Shown here one piece after another: positions 36,337-44,332 of a DNA stretch of 64,000 bases. The notes below the pieces were generated by a model. The model did no database searches and had not been told where the DNA came from. It saw only the letters and a list, made by a program, of their open reading frames with translations. The DNA is taken from positions 80,461 through 144,460 of the forward strand of contig JAECUM010094071.1 of the NCBI GenBank assembly GCA_016617855.1, written 5' to 3'. The translations under genes were made by a program, and so were the position numbers. The DNA comes from Megalonaias nervosa. Taxonomy: Eukaryota > Mollusca > Bivalvia > Unionida > Unionidae. Each line of letters opens with the position of its first letter. Within the stretch, counting starts at the first letter, position 1.

Positions 36337-36841
36337 ATGGAACAAAACGAATTTGTGTCACATCCAATCCTTACCAATTATGAAGCATCTCGTGATGGCG
36401 TGATTAGAAACTGCAGATTGAAAAAACCAGTAGGTAGTCTTAATAATACTGGTTATCTTAGATTTACTGCTAATGGCAAGAAAAAAAATTATTTATCTCA
36501 TATATTTACATACGAGTGTTTTTTTTGGAATGATCAAGGATGGGTATGTGGTGGATCACATCAACGGCAATAAGCTTGATAATTCGATTTCTAATTTACG
36601 AGTTACTACACAGAGTCAAAATTGTAAATCCGGAAACACAGGAAGGTGTAAATTATACAGAAAGAGAGCTATTAAATCAGTGAATACAGAGACTGGGGAA
36701 GAAATTAGTTTTGAATCGATGAATACAGCTGCCAGATATTTTGGTATTTGCATGCCTTCAGTACAACGTGTCGCAAATAAAATATACAAATCTGCCCTTT
36801 CAAAAATATATAATCAGCGGATAGTATTTGAATATGTCTAA
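36337..36841 (+). pseudogene. NUMOD4/HNH homing-type endonuclease, frameshifted
   Basis: ATG 36337 after tatataa. The N-terminal frame resembles NUMOD4-type sequence (YEASRDGVIRN). At the eight-T run 36519-36526 the coding frame changes. The second frame supplies the HNH core (VVDHINGNKLDNSISNLR) and a NUMOD1-like C-terminal segment (SFESMNTAARYFGI) to the stop at 36839-36841. Free-standing HNH enzymes of this kind occur in phages and giant viruses as mobile nucleases. The only damage seen is the single-base frame change. Confidence 0.85.
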
Positions 36842-36877
36842 TTCTGTCTTCTTACAAAAACAAATAGTTCGACTCTG

Positions 36878-37315
36878 TTAATTTTCCCAAGGGTTTTGTT
36901 TAGCCATAATTACAGTCACTGACTCTGTCAGGGGTTCATCTTCACCGCTCTCAGCATTGACAGAATCAGATAGCATAATTTTTCTTAATTGCATTACACG
37001 ATTATCCACAATCTTTTTTCTTTCGTACTCGTGAGACAGTTCGGATTTAATATTTTCGATAGAACGTGCAAGAGGTGCAAATAGCTTTATCTGATTGTCG
37101 TTTACCATGGCTAGTGATTCAAGCATAGCTTGATAAATTAATTTTATGAATCTGTAGTTTGAAGATAGTGTATATTTATTATCAAATTTTTTCTGTTGCA
37201 GTAATTCAAAATCGCACATAATTTTCTGAGGGTCGAGATTATCAGATATTTTTATTCCGTTATGTTTTAATTTTTTAATAGCAGAAATAGTATCATTAAT
37301 GTTTTCTTGGTTCAT
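36878..37315 (-). CDS. Unrecognised Polinton protein, 145 aa
   Basis: Intact frame from ATG 37315 (context atatatataATG) to TAA at 36878. Mostly helical and charged, no cysteines beyond one, no membrane segment. It contains a likely coiled-coil stretch around SIENIKSELSHEYERKKIV. Family not recognised. Its place between the HNH gene and the control region suggests an early or regulatory protein, which is inference. Confidence 0.65.
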   Translation of the reverse strand: MNQENINDTISAIKKLKHNGIKISDNLDPQKIMCDFELLQQKKFDNKYTLSSNYRFIKLIYQAMLESLAMVNDNQIKLFAPLARSIENIKSELSHEYERKKIVDNRVMQLRKIMLSDSVNAESGEDEPLTESVTVIMAKQNPWEN

Positions 37316-37384
37316 TATATATATATATATTTATATATTTAATATAAAAAATAATATCAGTATCTGAATAATTATTTAAAAAAA

Positions 37385-37795
37385 TGTAGTCCCCATAACC
37401 CCATGTGAACCTCTAGGTTGCCATATGACATCCTAGCAGGATCAGAAGGTCAGGGGACTGTTTTGAGGATGATTGTATGATTATATGGTTATGATTTTGA
37501 TTTTGGACAGCACAAACCCCATGTGAACCCCTAGGTTGTCATATGACATCCTAGCAGGATCAGAGGTTACATATAAACTTATCTCTAAGAACTTAATTCT
37601 AAGGACAGCACAAACCCCATGTGAACCCCTAAGTTGTCATATGACATCCTAGCAGGATCAGAGGTTACATATAAACTTATCCTAATGATTGTATGAACAT
37701 GAATATATACAAATGGTTTATTATTTTGGACTGCACAAACATAAACTTATCCTAATGATTGTATGGTTATGAATATATACAAATGGTGATGACGG
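37385..37795. repeat. Polinton non-coding direct repeats (about 95-120 bp)
   Basis: Three copies of a block beginning accccatgtgaacccctagg and containing catatgacatcctagcagga (starting near 37396, 37517 and 37611), plus a fourth partial copy with ataaacttatcctaatgatt near 37740. Iterons of this kind in a gap between divergent gene blocks could serve replication, packaging or transcription. Confidence 0.85.
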
Positions 37796-37813
37796 GGGAA
37801 TCTTGTCTACGTC

Positions 37814-37911
37814 CAACAGATTTTGTACACTCTTCCCCCATACAAAACCCCGGGAGTGTAAAACGTACACCCCTCAAGGGTGTATGATAGGAGAGTGTAT
37901 TTTGTCTGTTG
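37814..37911. promoter_or_regulatory. Long imperfect stem-loop with inner hairpin
   Basis: Outer arms caacaga...tacactctt (37814-37833) and gagagtgta...tctgttg (37891-37911) are complementary. An inner perfect 7-bp hairpin tacaccc/gggtgta with loop ctcaa lies at 37866-37884. It sits in the non-coding control region and could be an RNA structure or a replication element. Confidence 0.55.
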
Positions 37912-37989
37912 TGGATATCGAGGAAATTCTCCGGGTTCCCCCAATTAAATAAGCATCAGTCGCAAATGCAAGATAATATCTTTAGCATT

Positions 37990-38073
37990 TTTGGAGACTC
38001 GAACACGCGAGAGTCTGTAGAGCTTCGATCTACGTCCAACCGTCTTGTCATTTCGGCCATCGTTCTCTTATCA
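37990..38073 (-). ncRNA. tRNA-like element with Pol III A and B boxes (degenerate)
   Basis: The reverse strand contains tggccgaaatg, which fits the A-box consensus TRGYNNARNNG. After 44 more bases comes gttcgagtc, which fits the B-box core. The spacing matches a class II (Ser/Leu-like) tRNA with a long variable arm, and the 5' part resembles tRNA-Ser. The anticodon arm does not fold cleanly and no T-run terminator follows closely, so it is probably not a working tRNA. It could be a Pol III small RNA, as adenoviruses have with VA RNA, or a tRNA relic. Confidence 0.35.
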
Positions 38074-38423
38074 ATAATATAGTTAAATTTAAGTATATAT
38101 ATAATATTTGTGCTGTCTCACAGAACTTGTATTACTAATAGAATGTAGAATTGTACTTCAGTTTTTCAAAATTCATAAAATAATTTTGCACGCATAAAGT
38201 TATAGTTCGTTAAGGTAACAGACAGACGGACTAATATACACTATACACGTACATACAACTGGGTTTGTACAGGTAACGTAGTAAGGGAAATAATCGTTCA
38301 ATTTACTGCAGAGAGATAGCCGAGTTATCTCGCTTTATTATATATACAATTGCTTTAATCATAGAAATTTGATTATGTATTTACTCATCAGATTATATCC
38401 CCCTGATTAAATAATAAAACGCT
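38074..38423. other. Polinton non-coding sequence before capsid block
   Basis: AT-rich, no open frame of note. It lies downstream of the convergent 490-codon gene and probably holds its 3' end. Confidence 0.4.
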
Positions 38424-39896
38424 CTATGAGCGTACATATAGGTTTATATTAAGAGATTCGTTCCTCGTGTCCAGAATGTTTCCTGCCTGGTCAGTGAGTT
38501 TGAAATTTATTCTTGTCAGAAATGGATTATGAACTCGCAGGTAAACGGGATTAATGTGTTCTGACACAATTAATGAGCCTGGAGGGACAATCGGGCTAAA
38601 ACTGAATAATATGTACCCTTGCTCCGCAGTGCCACTGCGGTGGCTAGATTTAGAAAGATCTACCTGATAGCTACCTTCAATAACATCACATACCAGATTG
38701 ACTGCAATTGTTGTTGTTATGTTTACAATGCCTGGCGATATATGACGTCCAGCACCAAAGAGATTGTTATTGTGTTTTAGTATAACCGGTGGTGGGGCTA
38801 TTTGTTTCCACGATTCAATTACTCCCGGATAATATTCTTCAATAAGATCATTTAATGATTTCTTCATTTCAGCGATATTTAAATCTGGTATAACAAATGT
38901 TTGTAAATCTTTTTCTGTTATTTTATAATGATTAAGAAATAATTGCATTAATGTTGGACTTGTGTAAATACTATCGATTTTAGTCGTAGTGTTTATAATA
39001 CTTTGATTGACGATGTATAAATCTAATAAGATACCATTTAAATGTTTTATTGACTCGATTATTTGCTGCTTTACACTTTCATTATAATGTTGAGATAATG
39101 AAATAAGTAAATTTCTTAAATCATTAAACGTTTTATCGTATTCAGGTTTAAGAGTATTTAAAAAATCCTTAAAAAATTTTTCATCAATAATATCTCGTTG
39201 CCTCCCTTCTGGCGTAATGATAACATTAAATACTGATCTAGTCATCTTGGGGATTCTTTTACCGTCAAAATCGGTAAAGTAGTATATATTATTGTTTGAA
39301 TCAGATTCAAATAATATACGATTCCATGGATATTTTCCTCGATATTCTGGATTTTTAATGAATTTTTCTTCACTCGTTTTAAATTCTTCTAGTTTTGGTT
39401 CTGAAACTCCATTATAAACAGGTGCGACTTCAGGCCATCCTAACACGGATCTGATCGAACTTTGATAAATATCTACGAGGTAATCAGGAGAATTTATTTC
39501 AATAACCGCAGATAGTGTTGGTTCATAAACAGTAATCGCTATTTTAGATTCTTTGCCTGTGATAGATTTAATTCTGCGTTGGAATTCTTCATTAATCTGT
39601 TCTATTTGATAACTGCCCGTTGAAATTCCAACAACTTGCCAATCAGGTGTTCCATCAGGTTTATTTTTATTCGCAAATACCAGTGAATTATTTGGTTGTT
39701 GTCCACCAAACGGTTTTGATCTAATATTAGGCCAGCTATAATAAACTCGTAATTGCGCTAATGCTATTTCCTTTGCTGGAATTGCAGTCGGAAAATTAAC
39801 GCTAAATTCAGGATTGGTTGAACTTAATGATATCATAGTAGTTTTTGACGGTGTTGTATTAGCTACGATCTGCTGAAGTAATTCTAACGATGACAT
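38424..39896 (-). CDS. Minor-capsid-like virion protein, 490 aa
   Basis: Intact from ATG 39896 (context ataataataATG) to the stop at 38424. The N-terminal third is beta-rich (FSVNFPTAIPAKEIALAQLR). The middle, about residues 215-365, is helical and charged. The last 110 residues form a compact beta-rich domain (VNLVCDVIEGSYQ ... ILFSFSPIVPPGSLIV ... LTDQAGNILDTRNESLNI). Position at the head of the morphogenesis block and the jelly-roll-like composition suggest a minor capsid or penton-associated protein. The family name is inference and a fibre-anchor role is possible. Confidence 0.6.
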   Translation of the reverse strand: MSSLELLQQIVANTTPSKTTMISLSSTNPEFSVNFPTAIPAKEIALAQLRVYYSWPNIRSKPFGGQQPNNSLVFANKNKPDGTPDWQVVGISTGSYQIEQINEEFQRRIKSITGKESKIAITVYEPTLSAVIEINSPDYLVDIYQSSIRSVLGWPEVAPVYNGVSEPKLEEFKTSEEKFIKNPEYRGKYPWNRILFESDSNNNIYYFTDFDGKRIPKMTRSVFNVIITPEGRQRDIIDEKFFKDFLNTLKPEYDKTFNDLRNLLISLSQHYNESVKQQIIESIKHLNGILLDLYIVNQSIINTTTKIDSIYTSPTLMQLFLNHYKITEKDLQTFVIPDLNIAEMKKSLNDLIEEYYPGVIESWKQIAPPPVILKHNNNLFGAGRHISPGIVNITTTIAVNLVCDVIEGSYQVDLSKSSHRSGTAEQGYILFSFSPIVPPGSLIVSEHINPVYLRVHNPFLTRINFKLTDQAGNILDTRNESLNINLYVRS

Positions 39897-39914
39897 TATT
39901 ATTATCGTTATTAT

Positions 39915-40409
39915 TTAATTCTCCATCTTTCCGTCACTAGAGAACGTATCGCGTTCCACTATGAACGCTTCATCGTAGGTTTTCATTATCGTTACGAACT
40001 CTTCATCAGATATTTTACCATCACTGAGATACGCTGAAATATACGAGCATAATTTAGTGTATGCGGCTGTTGATGTGTGCAATTTCATTATATACTCGTT
40101 TAGTTTATCATTCGTACACGTAGATATTTTTTTAGAGATGATACTGAAAATACCTGCGCATGTTGTTGCCGTTGAAACTATAATTGTTACAACTGCAGGT
40201 GCTGTCATCGTTATTGTTGATAATAATAATCCAGTTCCAGCAATAACAGCAGAAACCGAGTATACCATTATATCAATAACGACCATACGACGACGATATT
40301 TTTTTACCTTTATCGTGTAATCGTCGATGATATTTTTTAGTTTAGTTTGACACTCACATACTTGAGTGTATCTGTGACGTTGAACGTCGATAAATGACTC
40401 TTGATTCAT
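39915..40409 (-). CDS. Two-helix membrane protein, 164 aa
   Basis: Intact from ATG 40409 (aaatataATG) to 39915. An N-terminal charged region is followed by two adjacent hydrophobic helices (about residues 43-66 and 70-93) separated by a short turn. A hydrophilic C-terminal helix region with four cysteines overall follows. The topology is a membrane hairpin. It lies 18 bp from the 490-aa gene and directly downstream of the fibre gene. A holin-like, envelope or membrane-remodelling role is possible but unproven. Confidence 0.6.
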   Translation of the reverse strand: MNQESFIDVQRHRYTQVCECQTKLKNIIDDYTIKVKKYRRRMVVIDIMVYSVSAVIAGTGLLLSTITMTAPAVVTIIVSTATTCAGIFSIISKKISTCTNDKLNEYIMKLHTSTAAYTKLCSYISAYLSDGKISDEEFVTIMKTYDEAFIVERDTFSSDGKMEN

Positions 40410-40418
40410 TATATTTAT

Positions 40419-41515
40419 CTAGGTAACTAATTGAGGAGTTTCGGCTATGAACTCAATACACCACCAATAATCTGCTGTGGTTAATTTTTTATCATTCGCT
40501 ATTAGCATAAACGTTTCTTCAGTATCTTTATTTAACACTATAGACACAATTCCAGAAAAATCATCGGTTGAATGACGCCATGGAAATGTGGTAAATATAC
40601 TGAATTTTGCACTACTAAATACAGATAATCTGTATACACCAGTAACCTCTGCAGTGTGTTTAAAAGTGTTATTTTCCTGCGACCATGTTGCCTTTCCTGA
40701 TGCGACTGTGTACACGATATTAATGATCTGCTTGTGAGGAATTTTAACGAGATTAGTTTTTGAATAATGTTAGGAATACCACTAATGATATCGTTGAGTC
40801 TTGCGTTAATGTCAGCGAGATTAATAATAACAGTTGGTGGAGTTCCAAAAAAGTCATTAATATTTCTGTTTATATTTCTACTAAAATTTAGAAATGTTTG
40901 TACATGATTAAAATATTCAGTTCTAAATGTAGCAATTCCATCATTGATTGTCGTTAATGAAGTCGTTATTGGAATTTCCTTATCGTCGACGTATTTCTTC
41001 GTTGCAGCGTCAAAATCTGTTTCTGGTGTTCTGAGATTATTAATACCATTATTATTCATGTCGAGAAATGCACGCATTATACCGCCGCGCACTGACACGT
41101 ACTTGGATTCTTGATCATCGACGTATTTTTTTGTTGCTGCGTCTGTATCTGCGATTGGATCTCCAAGATACGTAATTTTTCTTCCTGACATAATAATATC
41201 ACCGGTAAATACATCACCAGTTTTCTTAACATAATCGTTAACCGACTTACCGGAATCCTGTATTTTACCATGATCAGTGAAAGTAACGACATTATTAACA
41301 ACCGCGTTGGGAATTCGTACAAGAACATCTAGTAGTTGTATATTACTCGTTTTTAATCGTCCTTGTTTATCCTGAAAAACGACGACTTCATTTTGATCCA
41401 CACTCGTTATATTTAATAAATCATCGATTTCATTTCTGAGCTGATCAATGGTTGCATATTTAGATAAATCGACCTTCTGAGCTCTACCTGAGGATCTTCC
41501 GTAAATATCTACCAT
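40419..41515 (-). pseudogene. Fibre-like protein with tail-fibre-type DAATKKYVDD repeats, frameshifted
   Basis: Start chosen at ATG 41515 (aaatataATGG), since upstream in-frame sequence overlaps the protease gene. An N-terminal helical segment is followed by two copies of the DAATKKYVDD motif (near 41115-41145 and 40985-41010), each after a stretch of M/L-N/T-x-(L/N)-x-x-P type. This is the signature repeat of trimeric phage tail fibres. A helical stalk follows. A one-base shift near 40742-40748 (a four-T run on the + strand) then enters the frame of a beta-rich C-terminal 98-residue head, ending at 40419. Likely a trimeric attachment fibre by architecture; the receptor is unknown. Confidence 0.75.
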
Positions 41516-41534
41516 TATATTTACTGATATCAGT

Positions 41535-41939
41535 TTAAGCACTATGACGTAGTGTAGTGAACGCGTGCACGACTTTATGAGGCGGTGCTGTTGATTTTGA
41601 TACAGCATCAAGCATAGCGAGGGTTTCACGGCCGCATATTGGAGGATCAGTTATTTTTTGTGTCGGTAGCGTTGAATACCAGATTGGAGTAGTAATATTG
41701 CTAACGTAATGAAGAAATTCTTTTGGTGGTGCTAATCCATACGAATCGAAATAAATAATTCCACGTGGATCAATTGCATATGCGACCCAGTGCGTGCCTG
41801 GGCCAGAATTTTTATCGAGATTAATAATACCGGTTTCATGTTGCATTGCAACGGTAGGTAATTGATCGCGCATAAAAACACCTCTAAAATTTTTTATTTT
41901 TAATTGCTTAGCAGCATTAAGTAAATCAAAATTGGACAT
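41535..41939 (-). CDS. Adenain-like cysteine protease, 134 aa
   Basis: Intact. ATG at 41939 was chosen, 9 bp after the stop of the preceding gene, as the longer frame overlaps it. Candidate catalytic residues are His50 (GTHWVAY), Asp65 (YFDSYG) and Cys102 (ICGRETLAML) with Gln94 upstream, in the order found in adenovirus maturation proteases. At 134 aa it is short compared with adenovirus adenain (about 200 aa) but typical of Polinton copies. It would cleave core and membrane-active proteins during virion maturation. Confidence 0.88.
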   Translation of the reverse strand: MSNFDLLNAAKQLKIKNFRGVFMRDQLPTVAMQHETGIINLDKNSGPGTHWVAYAIDPRGIIYFDSYGLAPPKEFLHYVSNITTPIWYSTLPTQKITDPPICGRETLAMLDAVSKSTAPPHKVVHAFTTLRHSA

Positions 41940-41947
41940 GGGTGTTA

Positions 41948-42406
41948 TTAGTAAACTGTCCCTGGTAATCTTAGGCCTTTTCCGTACCACGAAGGCGGAG
42001 TTCCTGGTAATCTTAAACCTCTTCCTTTTTTTTTGATTCCTTGTCCGGTTGCTTTCTTTAACGCCATTCCAGCAGCTGTTCCAACAGCACCTAGCGCAGC
42101 TGCCTTTGCAACGGCTGGTGCTGCAGCTGCTATTAATGCTGGTATTGCTGCGAGAAGTGGAAATATACCACCCGTTTTAGCGATGTCTTTGATGGCGCCC
42201 GCAGAAAGATTAAGTTTGACGCCTTTATTTGATTTTTTAGCATCATTGAAGTTTTTGAACTGACGCTCGGTCAACGATAGTTTATTTGCACCGGTCATCT
42301 GTTCTCGCTTTAGCGATATTTTTATTCCACAGTTATTTTTTGATGCTGATTGCAGTTTTTTAATCTGACCAGGAGTCAGACTCACATTAACGTGATGATA
42401 TGACAT
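41948..42406 (-). CDS. Membrane-active core-type protein, 152 aa
   Basis: Intact from ATG 42406 (attaataATG) to 41948. The N-terminal half holds three related strands (VSLTPGQIKKL, KISLKREQMTG, LSLTERQFKNF ... LNLSAGAIKDI), a repeat pattern seen in Polinton/adintovirus pX-like proteins. A long Ala/Gly/Pro hydrophobic segment (about 79-117) could insert in membranes. The C-terminus repeats GRGLRLPGT and GKGLRLPGT 16 residues apart. Probably a capsid-internal membrane-lytic protein processed by the adjacent protease; the processing is inference. Confidence 0.7.
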   Translation of the reverse strand: MSYHHVNVSLTPGQIKKLQSASKNNCGIKISLKREQMTGANKLSLTERQFKNFNDAKKSNKGVKLNLSAGAIKDIAKTGGIFPLLAAIPALIAAAAPAVAKAAALGAVGTAAGMALKKATGQGIKKKGRGLRLPGTPPSWYGKGLRLPGTVY

Positions 42407-42441
42407 TATTAATATTATGAACGATCTAATTACGTGTTTAT

Positions 42442-43839
42442 TTACATATTTTCTACTGGAGCATCAATAACTCTCATTCGTCCACCAACACCTTCGAGTA
42501 ACATCGATTTATCGCTGAGTATAACGGCTATTGCTCTGTAATTAGGGATATTTACAACATCTCTATTAACGCGAGCTCGAAAATGAATATCTACAACAGA
42601 TTGTCTTGTTAAATCTAAATGTTCTAGTGAAAAGTAATAAATCGGATACAGCGATGTAAAATCTAGCTGCGATATTTGTAAACCAGTATCAACATTCTGA
42701 TCACGACCCATGAATGTCATTAATCGATGATATGCACGTGCTACATGATTTTGATCGAAATTCAGTAATATATCCTCGGATGGTTCTTGATGTCCATTTA
42801 TCCTTAATGAAACCTCAGAAACACCAAGATTGTCAAATGTCATAATACTAAGATTTTGATGATTTATTCGTGCAGTATCTTGAAACGCAATAAATATATG
42901 TCGCGGTGCAGAAACACCTTGCTGTGATGCTATTTGCCACGTAAATAAACCATTAATTGCACTCTGAACAACATCTGTGGTCATAGTCAACCATGACAAT
43001 GTTGATTTACCGCCTTGACTCATAAAAGATAACAACCGGTCTTCTTCAGATATTGACGGAGTCATCACTGGCATCCACAGGGAAAGTTTTGTTAGTACTA
43101 CTTTACCAGGATCAGTACCGGGGAGTCGCCAGATTGCATCATTATCATCGCCTTTTCGTACTAGTACAACTGTGTGTTTGGCTCCGAAAATGACTTTTCT
43201 AACATTTCTACAGAATCCAAAGATATGTGACAGTGGAATTGCACATGAAAATGCTCTTCTTCCACCACGCAACATTGCTCGACGTGATCTAAATCCTAAG
43301 TTGAAATCTCCATCTACATTAATAATCATATTTTCTACATCCGCATCGGCGTTTCTAGCAAAATTTCTTGGTCGTCTTGTTTCATATTGTTGGTACTCTG
43401 AAGAATTAGAAGTATCTTTCACAAACATCATTGATGGACCAGCTGATCTTGAGTAATCGTCGCTGTATCTCACAAGGCCAAGTATTGTCGTGGCAACGTC
43501 GACGTCCTTCTGGATTGATTCAATATTTTTTCCGTCAGTCATGTACGTAGCGCTATCAAATAACGCCATAATACCATTATTAACAAAGCCGACACTAACA
43601 TCAGCTCCATATGCTACTGGTGCTGCAGGAGCAACATTATTTAAAATTTCACCTTCAACTTCAATAAATGCCTCAGCGGGTAGGAAATATCTACTTGTAT
43701 CTTGAACCTGTAATTCAATTCTCCCACGCTGATCTGGAATTCGTGCGTCGTAAGAATAATACTGATAATCGCGCACAGACTCATCTTTGAGAACTGGTGC
43801 ATCCATGTCAAACGCGGGGTCAGATATGCGCTTAAACAT
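42442..43839 (-). CDS. Putative major capsid protein, 465 aa
   Basis: Intact from ATG 43839 to 42442. It is beta-rich and the largest fully open gene of the morphogenesis block apart from the 490-aa protein. It has a typical capsid composition and an N-terminal half with jelly-roll-like alternation (RIELQVQDTSRYFLPAEAFIEV). A segment WMPVMTPS and C-terminal YPIYYFSLEHLDL recall double-jelly-roll capsid proteins of bivalve Polintons. At 465 aa it is shorter than many Polinton major capsid proteins (about 600). Assignment rests on position, size and composition rather than a diagnostic motif. Confidence 0.62.
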   Translation of the reverse strand: MFKRISDPAFDMDAPVLKDESVRDYQYYSYDARIPDQRGRIELQVQDTSRYFLPAEAFIEVEGEILNNVAPAAPVAYGADVSVGFVNNGIMALFDSATYMTDGKNIESIQKDVDVATTILGLVRYSDDYSRSAGPSMMFVKDTSNSSEYQQYETRRPRNFARNADADVENMIINVDGDFNLGFRSRRAMLRGGRRAFSCAIPLSHIFGFCRNVRKVIFGAKHTVVLVRKGDDNDAIWRLPGTDPGKVVLTKLSLWMPVMTPSISEEDRLLSFMSQGGKSTLSWLTMTTDVVQSAINGLFTWQIASQQGVSAPRHIFIAFQDTARINHQNLSIMTFDNLGVSEVSLRINGHQEPSEDILLNFDQNHVARAYHRLMTFMGRDQNVDTGLQISQLDFTSLYPIYYFSLEHLDLTRQSVVDIHFRARVNRDVVNIPNYRAIAVILSDKSMLLEGVGGRMRVIDAPVENM

Positions 43840-43847
43840 CTTTATTA

Positions 43848-44297
43848 TTATCGTCTTCGTCTAACTCGAAGACCACTTCCTGCTATCAGACTAGCGGTTA
43901 TATTTTTTTCCTTTTCCGACATCGGGATATCAGCCAACTCCGCTAGTTTTTGATTAGCGGCTTGATTTATTATTTTACTGACATTTGCTGGCATCACTTC
44001 AGTGCTAGGTAATTTCACAGGTCGGGTCGGTCTGCGTATTAATCGTGATAGTCTATCTTTAATTGCTGAGAATGCTTTGCTAGCGAGATTACCAACAGCG
44101 CTTACACCTTTTTCACGAACAACATCAATAGCTTTCATTCCTAGCTGCTTTGCAATCGGTATTGCTTTTGGGGCTATTCTTCTAAACAGACCCTGAATAA
44201 CATCACCTAGTCCATCTCCGTAGGTCGTTTTGTATACCGGTAATCGAGAGTTTATTACACTGACCATGGTAGGTCCACGAGTATTGTGTATGATCAT
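43848..44297 (-). CDS. Small basic amphipathic virion protein, 149 aa
   Basis: Intact. ATG 44297 was chosen, because the further-upstream in-frame start is GTG. A helix-rich, amphipathic middle (GLGDVIQGLFRRIAPKAIP ... VSAVGNLASKAFSAIKDRL) precedes a basic linker and the C-terminus ends in RVRRRR. It sits 8 bp before the capsid gene. Architecture recalls adenovirus pVI-like membrane-active or DNA-binding core proteins; the family was not proven. Confidence 0.6.
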   Translation of the reverse strand: MIIHNTRGPTMVSVINSRLPVYKTTYGDGLGDVIQGLFRRIAPKAIPIAKQLGMKAIDVVREKGVSAVGNLASKAFSAIKDRLSRLIRRPTRPVKLPSTEVMPANVSKIINQAANQKLAELADIPMSEKEKNITASLIAGSGLRVRRRR

Positions 44298-44332
44298 TTT
44301 ATTATTAAGTGATTTTATCACTAATTACATAC

